NCBI GenBank assembly: GCA_964562015.1
Contig: CAZLRH010000024.1
Coordinates: forward strand, 1 to 59,021
Length of the DNA stretch: 59,021 nucleotides
Source of the DNA: CAZLRH01 sp964562015
GTDB taxonomy: Bacteria; Verrucomicrobiota; Verrucomicrobiia; Opitutales; JABDGR01
Direction of reading: 5' to 3'
Position 1 is the first letter of the stretch. Every line of letters begins with the position of its first letter. The notes beneath the pieces were generated by a model. It was not told where the DNA came from. It saw nothing but the letters and a program-made list of their open reading frames with translations, and searched no databases. Shown here one piece after another: positions 25,067 to 34,108 of this stretch. The translations under genes and the position numbers were made by a program.

Positions 25067-27415
25067 ATGCGCTTCGTGACTGGTCAGCGCGCCGTCGTGA
25101 TGAACGTCGGGGAATTCGCGACGTTTCGACCCGGCCCGGCGGACATCGGCGGCGGGCGCAGCGGGGCCTGGCGGGCCGCCGTGGGCACTGCCTGGCATCA
25201 AACCTTGCGGGAGCAAACAGCCGCCGCCGCACCCGACGCGAATTTTGAAATTCCAATTTCCGGACGCCTGCTGCATCGCGCCTGGACAGTGGAATTGCAG
25301 GGCCGCATCGACCAGGCCGTGGTGCGCGACGGAAGTTTGGTGCTACGTGAGATCAAGACGGTTTCCACCACATTACCGAAAAGTGAAGAGGAATTGTGCC
25401 GTGAATATCCCGAATATTTTAGGCAGCTCGCGGCTTACTTGCGGCTGGCGGAATTGGACCCGGCGTTTGGCATGCTCGCGGCGGGCCGGCCAGTGGCGGC
25501 GGAATTGGTGTTTGTCGATTACTCCGCCGGCGTCACCCAAACCGTGGCGCTGGAGGCCACGGCGGCGGGCCTTTGGGTGGAACGCCAGCTCGACACGCTG
25601 CTGCCCTATTTGGAATTTCGCTGGTCGAGCCGCCAGCGACTCGCGGCCTTGACCGAGCGGCGGGCCTTTGCCGAACTGCGACCCGGCCAGGCGGAGGCGC
25701 GCGCAGCGCTCGCCGACAGCCGCGGCCAGGCAGGCGTGGTGATTTTCGAAGCACCCACCGGGTTTGGGAAAACGGGACTGCTGCTCGAATACGCGCTCGA
25801 ACGGTTGCGCGAAGGCCATTGTCAGCGGTTGCTCTACCTGACCGGCAAGGGCACGGGCCAGGCGCCGGTGACACGGCAGTTGCGCACCTTGCTCGGCGAG
25901 GAACCGGAATTGCGCCACATTCAATTGCGCAGCCGCCGCGAGCACGCCATTTCGACCGACAAACACATCTGCGAGCCGGGCGGCGATTGCCGCGCGAACA
26001 TCGCGGAACGCTGGGAAGCGTCGGGCTTGAGCGTCCTGGATCTTTTTGAGGATGGCGTGCTGCCGCTCGAGAAATCGCGCCGGCTTGGGGGCGAAACTGG
26101 CGTGTGCCCGTACGAAATCACACGGGCCGCCCTGCCCTACGCCGAGGTCTGGGTGTGCGATTACAATTACATTTTTTCGCCGGCGCACCGGAGCGTGCTG
26201 TTCAACCAGGCGGGCTTCGACCCGGCGCTGACCCTGCTCGTGCTTGACGAGGCGCACAACCTCCCCGCCCGCGCCGCCGCCGCGCGTTCGCATGTTCTCA
26301 CGGCCGAAGAAGCCAGCGTCGCGTACGATTCTTGCGTGCAATACCAGGCGCGTGGCGCGCTCACTCGCGCCGTCGGGCATTTGGCCGATTTCCTCGCGCC
26401 GTTACGGCCGGCGGCGCAACTCGACTTGACGAACACCTACAGCCTGGTGGATTTGCTGGAAAATATTTTGGCGGAATTGCGCGCGGCACCGCTGCCGGAA
26501 ACCATGCCGGAACCCGCCCGTGATTTTCTCTGGAGCACGACTGACATTCTCGCCACGCTGCGGGATGAATCGCTGGAACTTTTGCCGTGGTCGCCCGCGC
26601 CGGGAATGCTGAACTTGACCTGCCTCGATGCCGCGCCCGCCATTGCCACAGCCCTGGAGGAATTTGGCCAAAGCGTGCTGACTTCGGCCACCTTTGGTCC
26701 GCCGGAATTGTATCTGCCGAGTTGCGGATTGACCGCGGAGCAGGTGCGCTGGATTTCGGCCGCTGCGCCCTGGCGCGACGGCGCTTACACAGTGGCCGTG
26801 GATGCCCGCGTGGACACGCGCCTGCGCGCACGCCCGCGCTTTTATGCCATGACTGCGGAAACCATCCAACACTTCGCCGCCGGGCAAGGCCGGCCGATTG
26901 CCATCTTTTTCCCCTCGTATGATTATGCCGAGGCCGTGCGCGCCTACCTGGGCACGATTGACCCGATGACGCGCGTGGCGATGCAACCGCGTGGCGCCAC
27001 CCTCGCCGAGCAGGGAACGTTTATTGACGAGGCCTTGCTCACCGCCCATGCCATTTTCTTCGTACTGGGCGGCAGTTTTGCGGAAGGAGTCGACCAACTC
27101 GGCGGGGCGGTTGAACGCGCGATGATTGTCGGCCCGGCGCTACCGGAGCCCAATGCGGTGAACGAGGCGCGCCGCGCCCGCCTGGAGGAAAAGCTGGGCG
27201 CGGAGGAATCTTTTCGCCGGGTGTATCTCGCGCCCGGGATGCTGAAAATCGCGCAGGCGCTGGGGCGGCTCGTGCGCGCGCCCGGCCACCGGGCGAAGGT
27301 GCTGCTGCACTGCCGCCGTTTCGCTGAGCCGGCCACCCAAGCCTTGCTCGCCCCCGAATATCGCACCACGCGCATCCTGCGCACGGACCAGGACCTCGCA
27401 GGATGGATTGAGTAA
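25067..27415 (+). CDS. Nuclease-helicase fusion: PD-(D/E)XK domain plus XPD/DinG-type Fe-S helicase
   Basis: The 782-residue product joins two modules. Residues about 1-180 look like a RecB/Cas4-type nuclease: 'GRIDQAVV' (D82) and 'LVLREIKTV' (E95, K97) give the D...E-x-K core. From about 200 it is a superfamily 2 helicase of the XPD/DinG group: Walker A 'APTGFGKTG' (about 229-237), four cysteines (302, 308, 347, 364) placed like an Fe-S cluster between motifs I and II, DEAH at 394-397, and 'QALGRLVRAPGHR' as motif VI. It probably unwinds and cuts DNA in repair or damage tolerance. ATG 25067 follows 'taggaaaa'. It is not linked to other defence genes here. Confidence 0.82.
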   Translation: MRFVTGQRAVVMNVGEFATFRPGPADIGGGRSGAWRAAVGTAWHQTLREQTAAAAPDANFEIPISGRLLHRAWTVELQGRIDQAVVRDGSLVLREIKTVSTTLPKSEEELCREYPEYFRQLAAYLRLAELDPAFGMLAAGRPVAAELVFVDYSAGVTQTVALEATAAGLWVERQLDTLLPYLEFRWSSRQRLAALTERRAFAELRPGQAEARAALADSRGQAGVVIFEAPTGFGKTGLLLEYALERLREGHCQRLLYLTGKGTGQAPVTRQLRTLLGEEPELRHIQLRSRREHAISTDKHICEPGGDCRANIAERWEASGLSVLDLFEDGVLPLEKSRRLGGETGVCPYEITRAALPYAEVWVCDYNYIFSPAHRSVLFNQAGFDPALTLLVLDEAHNLPARAAAARSHVLTAEEASVAYDSCVQYQARGALTRAVGHLADFLAPLRPAAQLDLTNTYSLVDLLENILAELRAAPLPETMPEPARDFLWSTTDILATLRDESLELLPWSPAPGMLNLTCLDAAPAIATALEEFGQSVLTSATFGPPELYLPSCGLTAEQVRWISAAAPWRDGAYTVAVDARVDTRLRARPRFYAMTAETIQHFAAGQGRPIAIFFPSYDYAEAVRAYLGTIDPMTRVAMQPRGATLAEQGTFIDEALLTAHAIFFVLGGSFAEGVDQLGGAVERAMIVGPALPEPNAVNEARRARLEEKLGAEESFRRVYLAPGMLKIAQALGRLVRAPGHRAKVLLHCRRFAEPATQALLAPEYRTTRILRTDQDLAGWIE

Positions 27416-27452
27416 TTTTTAAACTTCGCTCAAAATAGTCTGACCCTTGACC

Positions 27453-27971
27453 ATGACCGCGCAACGCCGCGACTTCTTCCGCATCGTAGTTGGCACCGGG
27501 CTGCTGGTGGCAGGGTACAGTATCGCGAACGACCAATGGGTCGCGGCGATTGCGCCGCAGCATTTCTTCATGTTTCACCCGGCGTATTTTCCGTGGGCGC
27601 AGGCCTGGGAACAAGCCCTGTCTTTCAGTCTATTGGCCGGAGCCTTCGGTGTGGCGTGGGGAATTTTGCTGTATGGCGCAGGGCGCGTGGGCCCCGGTCC
27701 GGTGCTGACGCCACGCGCCACCCTGCGGGGCGTGCTGGTCGTCATCGCCGGCACCGCCGCCCTCGCCTGGGGCCTGGGTTGGCGCGCGGCGGCCACCGGC
27801 CATTTTCCCTACCCGCGCTATTTGTGCCCGAGCGACAGTCTGGCCATTTTTGTGACCCAGACGGTGCAGTTGACCAATGATTTGGCCGGGCTCGTCGGCG
27901 CGCTGTTGTGGCTGGTGTTGATTATATTATACCGCTGGTCAACGCCCGAGACGCCACCCGACTTGGATTAG
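27453..27971 (+). CDS. Hypothetical membrane protein with about four helices
   Basis: The 172-residue product has hydrophobic segments at about 10-27, 55-75, 90-112 and 135-158, with 'HFFMFHPAYFPWAQAWEQA' between the first two. No family is recognised. ATG 27453 is preferred to TTG 27447 six bases earlier. It lies 37 bases after the nuclease-helicase and 43 before pyrR on the same strand, and may simply be part of the same transcript. Confidence 0.6.
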   Translation: MTAQRRDFFRIVVGTGLLVAGYSIANDQWVAAIAPQHFFMFHPAYFPWAQAWEQALSFSLLAGAFGVAWGILLYGAGRVGPGPVLTPRATLRGVLVVIAGTAALAWGLGWRAAATGHFPYPRYLCPSDSLAIFVTQTVQLTNDLAGLVGALLWLVLIILYRWSTPETPPDLD

Positions 27972-28014
27972 CGATTGCGTCCGGGAAAAAACCTTTCCAG
28001 CATCGCCTCTCGGC

Positions 28015-28551
28015 ATGCGCGAAGTCTCCAACATCGGCCACGAACGGGTGGCCGCGGCCTTGGAAACGATGGTCGAGCAAATCGTGGCACGGCATCGCGA
28101 AACGGCGCACCTCGCGGTGGTCGGCATCGCCAACGGTGGCATCGTTTTCGCCCGCAAATTGGCACAAGCGCTGACGTTGCGGATTTACCGCGACCTCCCG
28201 CTCGGCACCGTGAACGTGGCCTTTCACCGCGACGACATCGGCCTCAAGCCCATTCCGCTGCTAACGGCCGCGACGGACCTGCCCTTTGCGATGGATGAGG
28301 CCACGGTGATTCTCGCCGACGACGTGTTTCACACCGGTCGCACCGTGCGGGCGGCGTTGAACGAGCTTTTCGACCAAGGCCGCCCGGCCCGCGTGGAACT
28401 GGCGGTTTTGTGTGACCGCGGCGGACGCAAACTGCCCATCGTGCCGGACTACGTGGGTCTCGCACTTGAGACTGAACCCAGCCACCGCGTGGAAGTGAGC
28501 CTCGATTTCGACCAACCCCTGCGCAACAACGTGCGCGTGCTTGCACCCTGA
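28015..28551 (+). CDS. pyrR: PyrR bifunctional regulator / uracil phosphoribosyltransferase
   Basis: The 178-residue product is a type I phosphoribosyltransferase of the PyrR group. The PRPP loop reads 'VILADDVFHTGRTVRAAL' (about 97-114), and 'VGIANGGIVFARKLA' and 'PLGTVNVAFHRDDI' are the other family blocks. PyrR senses UMP/UTP and controls pyrimidine genes by attenuation in many bacteria, and can salvage uracil to UMP. Its place in front of pyrB and pyrC supports a regulatory role. I did not find a clear anti-antiterminator structure in the 43-base leader, so the control mode here is open. Confidence 0.9.
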   Translation: MREVSNIGHERVAAALETMVEQIVARHRETAHLAVVGIANGGIVFARKLAQALTLRIYRDLPLGTVNVAFHRDDIGLKPIPLLTAATDLPFAMDEATVILADDVFHTGRTVRAALNELFDQGRPARVELAVLCDRGGRKLPIVPDYVGLALETEPSHRVEVSLDFDQPLRNNVRVLAP

Positions 28552-28576
28552 ACACTCCTCGCCCATTTTTGTCATC

Positions 28577-29560
28577 ATGAACGCCGCCCTTTCTCCCGTC
28601 GCGCATTGGACGCGCAAGGACCTCGTCGGCATCGAGGAATTGTCGCGCGAGGAAATCGAGTGCGTGTTTACCACGGCCGAGCAGTTCAAGGCCACGCTGG
28701 GGCGGACGGTGAAGAAGCTGCCGTCGTTGCGCGGGCGGACGATCGTCAACCTTTTCCTCGAGCCCAGCACGCGCACGCGGGTGGCCTTTGAAATCGCCGC
28801 CTCGCGCCTGAGTGCTGACGTGATCACTATCGCCGGTACGTCATCAAGCATCGTCAAGGGCGAGACGCTGCGCGACACCGCGCTGAACATCCAGGCCCTC
28901 AATGCTGACATGCTGGTCTTGCGCCATAGTGCCGCGGGCTCGGCCAACTATCTGGCGAAGATGATCAACATCCCGGTCATTAACGCCGGGGACGGGGCGC
29001 ATGAACATCCGACGCAAGCCTTGCTGGACGCATTTACCCTGCGCGAAAAATTTGGCCGCGATTTGAAGGGCCTGAAGGTCACCATCCTCGGCGACATTCT
29101 CTTCAGCCGTGTGGCGCGCTCCAACATCTGGTGCCTGCAAAAGCTCGGCGCGGAAGTGACGCTGGCCGGCCCGGCGACCCTGGTGCCGCCGTTGTTTGCC
29201 CGGTTCGGCGTGCGCATTTCGCATGATTTAAAGGAAGCGTTGCACGAGGCCGACGCCGTCATGCTCCTGCGCATCCAGCACGAACGCCAGACCTCCACGC
29301 ACTTTCCCTCGCTCGGAGAATACACGAGCATGTTCGGCCTCAATCGCCTGCGCGCGACCTGGCTCAAGCCCAACGCCATCATCATGCACCCCGGGCCCAT
29401 CAACCGCGGGGTGGAAATTGACAGCGAACTCGCGGACTCGGGCCGCAGCGTGATTCTCGAGCAGGTGACCAACGGCATCGCCGTGCGCATGGCGGTCTTG
29501 TACCTCTGCGCCGCCGCCGCGCCCGCAGCGCCCAACCCCACCTTTTCCACCGCACCATGA
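28577..29560 (+). CDS. pyrB: Aspartate carbamoyltransferase catalytic subunit
   Basis: PyrB joins carbamoyl phosphate and L-aspartate to carbamoyl-aspartate, the second step of pyrimidine synthesis. The 327-residue product has the carbamoyl phosphate loop 'FLEPSTRTRVAFE', 'G-D-G-A-H-E-H-P-T-Q-A-L-L-D' and the aspartate-site 'HPGPINRGVE'. ATG 28577 is the family start; a GTG/TTG-initiated extension to 28541 is less likely. The C-terminus has an extra Ala/Pro-rich tail of about 18 residues. No pyrI is seen nearby, so the class with dihydroorotase partners (PyrB-PyrC complex) is suggested by the adjacent, 4-base overlapping pyrC. Confidence 0.95.
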   Translation: MNAALSPVAHWTRKDLVGIEELSREEIECVFTTAEQFKATLGRTVKKLPSLRGRTIVNLFLEPSTRTRVAFEIAASRLSADVITIAGTSSSIVKGETLRDTALNIQALNADMLVLRHSAAGSANYLAKMINIPVINAGDGAHEHPTQALLDAFTLREKFGRDLKGLKVTILGDILFSRVARSNIWCLQKLGAEVTLAGPATLVPPLFARFGVRISHDLKEALHEADAVMLLRIQHERQTSTHFPSLGEYTSMFGLNRLRATWLKPNAIIMHPGPINRGVEIDSELADSGRSVILEQVTNGIAVRMAVLYLCAAAAPAAPNPTFSTAP

Positions 29561-30918
29561 GCGACACCCTCGTCATCCAAGGCGGGCGCATCATCGATCC
29601 GGCCAACGGCCGCGATGAAGTGGCCGACCTTTTCGTCGCCGACCAGAAAATCGCCGGCTCGCTCACCGCCGCGCAGCGGAAGAATGCCCGCGTGGTGGAC
29701 GCCCGCGGGTTGGTGGTTGCGCCCGGGTTGGTGGACGTGCACGTGCATTTGCGCGAGCCGGGCCAGACGCATAAGGAAAATATTGAAACCGGTTCGTGGG
29801 CGGCGGCGGCGGGCGGCATCACGACCATGGTGTGCATGCCGAATACAGTTCCGGCGTGCGACAACGCCGGCACGATCCAGCTCATCAACGATGTGATTCA
29901 GCAAAAGGCGGTGGTCAATATTCACCCGACCGGTTGCATCACGATTGGCCGCGCCGGGGAAAAGCTCGCGCCCATCGGCTCGCTCGCGCGCGCGGGCGTG
30001 AAAGCCATCACCGACGACGGCACCTGCGTGCAGAACAACGAAATCATGCGCCGCGCGGTGGAATACGCCGCGATGTTCAATCTCGTGGTGATGGACCATT
30101 GCCAGGACGACCATTTGACGGACGGCGCGGTCATGCACGAAGGCGAATGGTCGTTGCGGCTGGGCTTGCGCGGCTGGCCGAGCGCGGCGGAAGACATCAT
30201 CGTGGCGCGCAACGTCATCCTCTCGGCGCACACCGGCGCGCACATTCACTTGCAGCATATTTCGTCGGCTTATTCCGTGGATGTGATTCGGCGGGCCCGC
30301 CCGCGCGGCATCAAGATAACCTCCGAAGTCACCCCGCATCATCTGGCGCTCACCGATGTGTGCCTGCGCGACTACAATACCAATTTCAAAATGAATCCGC
30401 CGTTGCGCGCGGAAGAAGACCGGCAGGCGCTCATCGAAGGCCTGTTGGACGGCACCATCGACATCATCGCCACCGACCACGCCCCGCACACCGATTACGA
30501 AAAAGATGTGGAATTCGACTATGCGCCGTTTGGCATCATCGGTTTGGAAACCTCGCTGGCGGTGTGCCTCGAGGCCTTGTACCATAGCGGCCGGTGCGAT
30601 TTGTCCTTCCTGCTCGCGCGCATGACGCATAAGCCCGCCGCCATCGTCCGACTGGACAAAGGCACGCTGTCCGAAGGCGCCGATGCCGACATTTGCATCT
30701 TCGACCCGGACGAACGTTGGGTGCCCGAGGCTGCCAACAGTTTCAGCCGTTCGCGCAATTCGCCGTGGCACGGTCAGCCGCTGCGCGGGCGCGTGAAGCA
30801 CACCTTTGTCGCCGGCCACCAAGTCTTCGATGGCGAAAAAATCACCTCGCCCAAGGCTCCCGGGCAGGAAATTCGCCCCTCGGGCATGAGCAAGGCGCCG
30901 TTCCGTGAATCCCGTTGA
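29557..30918 (+). CDS. pyrC: Dihydroorotase (type I)
   Basis: PyrC cyclises carbamoyl-aspartate to dihydroorotate. The 453-residue product belongs to the class I amidohydrolases: zinc ligands in 'DVHVHLREPGQTHKE', a conserved 'DDGT', His residues in 'MDHCQD' and 'HLQHISSA', and Asp in 'ATDHAPH'. Length fits type I enzymes. ATG overlaps the pyrB stop (ATGA), so expression is coupled and a PyrB-PyrC complex is plausible. The final codons overlap the next gene by 14 bases. Regulation probably comes from pyrR upstream. Confidence 0.95.
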   Translation: MSDTLVIQGGRIIDPANGRDEVADLFVADQKIAGSLTAAQRKNARVVDARGLVVAPGLVDVHVHLREPGQTHKENIETGSWAAAAGGITTMVCMPNTVPACDNAGTIQLINDVIQQKAVVNIHPTGCITIGRAGEKLAPIGSLARAGVKAITDDGTCVQNNEIMRRAVEYAAMFNLVVMDHCQDDHLTDGAVMHEGEWSLRLGLRGWPSAAEDIIVARNVILSAHTGAHIHLQHISSAYSVDVIRRARPRGIKITSEVTPHHLALTDVCLRDYNTNFKMNPPLRAEEDRQALIEGLLDGTIDIIATDHAPHTDYEKDVEFDYAPFGIIGLETSLAVCLEALYHSGRCDLSFLLARMTHKPAAIVRLDKGTLSEGADADICIFDPDERWVPEAANSFSRSRNSPWHGQPLRGRVKHTFVAGHQVFDGEKITSPKAPGQEIRPSGMSKAPFRESR

Positions 30919-31738
30919 TTTCACCGGCGGGCCGGTCCTGGAAATTCTGGGAGCGGCCCTGTTTGTGGTTGCGCTGTGGCTGGCACTCCGGCCCGAGCGA
31001 AACGTGCCGCCACTGCTGCCCCTTTTGCCGCCGTGGCGGACTTCGTGGATCAATTTCGGCTTGTGGGCGTGGGTGATTGTGTTCGTCACCTCGCTGACGC
31101 AACTCGAGTTCTCCGGTTGGGCACACCAATTTCCCCAGGATTCGCTGCCGCAACAAGTGGTGACGATGCTGGCCTTTGAAGTTCCCCTCGTGTTGACGCA
31201 GCTGGGTCTCTTGCGTTTCGGGCGCGGGAGTTCGCCCGCGCCGCTGGACACGGATTACATGCGGACGGGGCCGGCGGTGTGGGCGGGCTTTACCGATTTT
31301 TTGCGCGGCCTGCCGTTGATTTACCTGACCGTCCTGCTGTGGCAGGGCTTTCTGGAGTGGCTGAAAATCTCCGACCCCACTTTTGAAACTCCGATTCAGG
31401 CGCCCGTGCAGGCGCTGGCAGTGGGTGGCAATCCGTGGCTCGTCACCGTCTTCGCGCTCATGGCGGTGACGCTGGTGCCGCTGAATGAGGAATTGTTATT
31501 TCGCGGCGCGCTCTACCGCTTTGTCAAAGGCTTCCTCGGGCGGCGGGGTGCGCTGGTGGTGGTCAGTTTTCTCTTTGCGCTGGTGCATGGGAGTGTGCTG
31601 CAATTTTTGCCCTTGCTGCTGGTGGGCGCGTTTTTGATTCGTACTTACGAACGCACCGGGCGTATCATCGCACCGATGATTTTCCACGCTTGTTTCAACG
31701 GCTTGAACGTCGCCATCCTGCTCCTCTGGCCTACTTAG
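30905..31738 (+). CDS. CPBP-family intramembrane metalloprotease
   Basis: The 277-residue membrane protein has about seven hydrophobic helices and the CPBP (Rce1/abi) motifs near the C-terminus: 'NEELLFRGALYRF' (E-E-x-x-x-R), 'FALVHG' and 'FHACFNGLN', whose Glu and His residues bind the catalytic metal. Family members cleave membrane-anchored peptides, including bacteriocin-related and prenylated substrates; the substrate here is unknown. GTG 30905 lies inside the end of pyrC, a 14-base overlap, so it is translated from the pyr transcript although no functional tie is apparent. Confidence 0.88.
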   Translation: MNPVDFTGGPVLEILGAALFVVALWLALRPERNVPPLLPLLPPWRTSWINFGLWAWVIVFVTSLTQLEFSGWAHQFPQDSLPQQVVTMLAFEVPLVLTQLGLLRFGRGSSPAPLDTDYMRTGPAVWAGFTDFLRGLPLIYLTVLLWQGFLEWLKISDPTFETPIQAPVQALAVGGNPWLVTVFALMAVTLVPLNEELLFRGALYRFVKGFLGRRGALVVVSFLFALVHGSVLQFLPLLLVGAFLIRTYERTGRIIAPMIFHACFNGLNVAILLLWPT

Positions 31739-31757
31739 CGTAATTCGGCACCTCTCC

Positions 31758-32768
31758 ATGAATCCTTTCACGCCTGAGCCCGCCGCCAGCGTCGCCGCCC
31801 TCGGTGAACGCCGATTGTTGCTGGCCATCCGCGCGTGGCTGGGGGATGTCGCGCCGCCCCCGCCCTGGGGCATGGGCGACGATTGCGCCGTGCTGGAGAC
31901 GGGCCTGGCCGAGACGTTACTCGCGACCACGGATGGCGTCGTTTACGGGCGACATTTTGACGATGACGCCGCACCGGCCGCCGTGGGCGCAAAGCTGGTG
32001 AAGCGCAATCTCAGCGACATTGCCGCCATGGGCGGGATGCCGGGGCCGGCGCTGATCAATCTCCTGCTCGCGCGCAACACGTCTATGGCGTGGTTGCAGG
32101 AATTTTATGCCGGCGTGGCCCAATGCTGCCGGCAACACGGGGTGAATCTCGTTGGTGGTGATGTCGCACAAGGGCCGGACGGCGTTTTCGCCGCGCACCT
32201 CACGCTGTTGGGAATACCCGGGCCCAGCGTGCTCAAGCGCACGGGTGCGCAAATCGGCGACACACTTTTCGTCACGGGTGAACTGGGTGGAAGTATTTTG
32301 GGGCGACACCTGACGTTTACGCCGCGCCTCGCCGAGGGCCAATGGCTGGCCCGGCAAAAAGGCGTGCGCGGGGTGATTGATGTCACCGACGGCCTCGCCA
32401 AAGATTTGCCGGATATCCTTCCCCCCGGGGCGAACGCCAGCCTGGATACCGCCGCCCTACCCGTTTCAGCCGAGGCCCGCCACCTGGCCGAGCGCGACGG
32501 AGGCTCCGCCCTGGTCCACGCGCTGACAGACGGCGAAGATTACGAATTGCTGTTTGCGCTAAACAGTCAGAGCGCACCCGACGTTTTTGAAAACCTATGG
32601 CGCAAGGATTGGCCAACCCCGCTGACACGCATCGGCAAAATAATCGCTGCCACCGATGCGACACATGCCACCGGCCAGGCCCCTGACGGTGACCGGCAAC
32701 TCCGCGACGCCCTAACGGGCGCCCTGCTCCTGGCACCCGGTGCGCATGGGTATGAGCATTTGCACTAA
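31758..32768 (+). CDS. thiL: Thiamine-monophosphate kinase
   Basis: ThiL phosphorylates thiamine monophosphate to the cofactor thiamine diphosphate. The 336-residue product shows the AIR-synthase-like fold: 'GMGDDCAVLE' near the N-terminus, 'TTDGVVYGRHF', 'KRNLSDIAAMGGMPGPALINL', 'LVGGDVAQGP' and 'DVTDGLAKDL', then 'LTDGEDYELLFAL', with the aspartates that bind Mg-ATP. Length and order are usual. It starts 19 bases after the CPBP protease gene. No TPP riboswitch is visible in front. Confidence 0.93.
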   Translation: MNPFTPEPAASVAALGERRLLLAIRAWLGDVAPPPPWGMGDDCAVLETGLAETLLATTDGVVYGRHFDDDAAPAAVGAKLVKRNLSDIAAMGGMPGPALINLLLARNTSMAWLQEFYAGVAQCCRQHGVNLVGGDVAQGPDGVFAAHLTLLGIPGPSVLKRTGAQIGDTLFVTGELGGSILGRHLTFTPRLAEGQWLARQKGVRGVIDVTDGLAKDLPDILPPGANASLDTAALPVSAEARHLAERDGGSALVHALTDGEDYELLFALNSQSAPDVFENLWRKDWPTPLTRIGKIIAATDATHATGQAPDGDRQLRDALTGALLLAPGAHGYEHLH

Positions 32769-32810
32769 TTTGGCCTTGCACCTACTACGCCTCTGGCGTA
32801 GGGTCAGGCC

Positions 32811-33119
32811 ATGGTTCTCATTGAGACACCAACCTTCACCAGGCGGGTGCTGGCCCTGCTCGACGACGACCATTATCGTGAACTGCAAAACCATCTGGTC
32901 AGGCATCCGTCCGCCGGGAAAATCATTCCTGGCACAGGAGGTTTGCGCAAGATTCGCTGGGCCGCCGCCGGTCGCGGCAAACGGGGCGGACTGCGCATTA
33001 TTTACTACTGGTGGGTTCCCCATGACCGAATTTCGCTTTTGTTAATCTACGCCAAAAACGAGCAAGATAACCTTACGCCGGCCCAAGCCAAACAACTCAA
33101 ACGAATCCTGGAACTCTAA
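32811..33119 (+). CDS. RelE/HigB-type toxin of a toxin-antitoxin pair
   Basis: The 102-residue product has the RelE-fold pattern: a helical start ('IETPTFTRRVLALLDDDHYRELQNHL'), 'G-G-L-R-K-I-R-W-A-A-A-G-R-G-K-R-G-G-L-R-I-I-Y-Y-W' and 'I-S-L-L-L-I-Y-A-K-N-E-Q-D-N-L-T-P'. The basic and aromatic residues are those that bind ribosome and mRNA in this family. It is followed 3 bases later by an XRE antitoxin, so the toxin gene comes first, as in HigBA/NadS-type modules. The pair sits between thiL and pdxH. Action (ribosome-dependent mRNA cleavage) is family knowledge. Confidence 0.88.
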   Translation: MVLIETPTFTRRVLALLDDDHYRELQNHLVRHPSAGKIIPGTGGLRKIRWAAAGRGKRGGLRIIYYWWVPHDRISLLLIYAKNEQDNLTPAQAKQLKRILEL

Positions 33120-33122
33120 TCC

Positions 33123-33416
33123 ATGAAAAAGCAACTCTTTGACGAACTGCTCCAGAGCGTGCACGAGGCTTCTGCCATTGAACGCGGAATCAGCCCGCCC
33201 TCTCGTCGTTTTGAAATCAAGTCCGGCCAGGACGTCACCCGGGTGCGCGCCAAATTAGGGCTTTCCCAGTCCAAGTTTGCCTTGTTGATGGGTATAAGCG
33301 AGGACACGCTACAAAATTGGGAGCAAGGCCGGCGCAAACCCACGGGTCCGGCCAAAGTACTGTTGCGCGTCGCCGCGTTTCGTCCGGAATCAGTTCTGGC
33401 CGTAGCCAACTATTAG
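33123..33416 (+). CDS. XRE-family antitoxin (NadS/HigA-like)
   Basis: The 97-residue product carries one helix-turn-helix ('VRAKLGLSQSKFALLMGISEDTLQNWEQGRRKPTG', about residues 40-75) in the arrangement of NadS/HigA antitoxins, preceded by a short N-terminal part that probably wraps the toxin. It should neutralise the toxin encoded just upstream and repress the joint promoter. Spacing of three bases to the toxin stop supports co-expression. Confidence 0.88.
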   Translation: MKKQLFDELLQSVHEASAIERGISPPSRRFEIKSGQDVTRVRAKLGLSQSKFALLMGISEDTLQNWEQGRRKPTGPAKVLLRVAAFRPESVLAVANY

Positions 33417-33454
33417 GAAAACGAACCCCCTCCGCTATTGCAAGGGACGCTATT

Positions 33455-34093
33455 ATGAATCTCGCTGATTATCGCCGCGACTATACCCAGGCGGGCCTGG
33501 AGTTGACGAACCTGGCCGCCGCGCCCATCGAGCAATTTCGGCGTTGGTTCCAAGAGGCGGAGACGGCGGGCTTGATCGAGCCCAATGCCATGTCGCTCGC
33601 GACCGTGGGCGGGGATGGACGGCCGAGCGTGCGCACGGTGTTGCTGAAGGCGTTTGATGAAAAGGGCCTGGTCTTTTACACGAATTACGAGAGCCGCAAG
33701 GCCCGCGATCTTGCCGGCAATTCCGCTGCGGCATTGCTCTTTCCTTGGCTGGGGTTGGAACGCCAGGTTTCCGTGGAGGGGCCGGTGGAGCGAGTCTCGC
33801 TGGCGGAGTCCGTGCGCTATTTTGCGAGCCGCCCCCATGGCAGCCAGTTGGGCGCGTGGGTGTCGAGCCAGAGCAGTGTCATCACCACGCGCACGTTGCT
33901 GGAGGAAATGCTGGCCCAGATGAAGCAGAAATTTGCCGACGGCAAAGTGCCGCTGCCGCCGTTTTGGGGCGGCTTTCGGGTCGTGCCGCAGACCTGGGAA
34001 TTCTGGCAGGGCCGGCCCAACCGTTTGCACGATCGTTTTCGCTACCGCCAACAAGACGGCGGCGCATGGAAAATCGAGCGTCTGGCCCCGTGA
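33455..34093 (+). CDS. pdxH: Pyridoxamine 5'-phosphate oxidase
   Basis: PdxH is the FMN-dependent oxidase that makes pyridoxal 5'-phosphate from PNP or PMP. The 212-residue product (ATG 33455) has the family order: 'EPNAMSLATVGGDGRPSVRTVLLKAFDEKGLVFYTNYESRK' in segments, 'LFPWLGLERQVSVEG', 'SRPHGSQLGAWVSSQSS', and the C-terminal 'E-F-W-Q-G-R-P-N-R-L-H-D-R'. An in-frame extension to 33317 overlaps the antitoxin and is rejected. Length is normal. Confidence 0.94.
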   Translation: MNLADYRRDYTQAGLELTNLAAAPIEQFRRWFQEAETAGLIEPNAMSLATVGGDGRPSVRTVLLKAFDEKGLVFYTNYESRKARDLAGNSAAALLFPWLGLERQVSVEGPVERVSLAESVRYFASRPHGSQLGAWVSSQSSVITTRTLLEEMLAQMKQKFADGKVPLPPFWGGFRVVPQTWEFWQGRPNRLHDRFRYRQQDGGAWKIERLAP

Positions 34094-34108
34094 GCGCTCG
34101 AGTTCCCG

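Noticed and set aside
25067..27415. Nuclease-helicase as part of a CRISPR or defence island
   Set aside because: No cas, restriction or other defence genes lie next to it; neighbours are recO, a secreted protein, a membrane protein and pyr genes.
28948..31251. 767-residue minus-strand frame over pyrB-pyrC
   Set aside because: Long only because of high GC; the opposite strand encodes two unmistakable enzymes.
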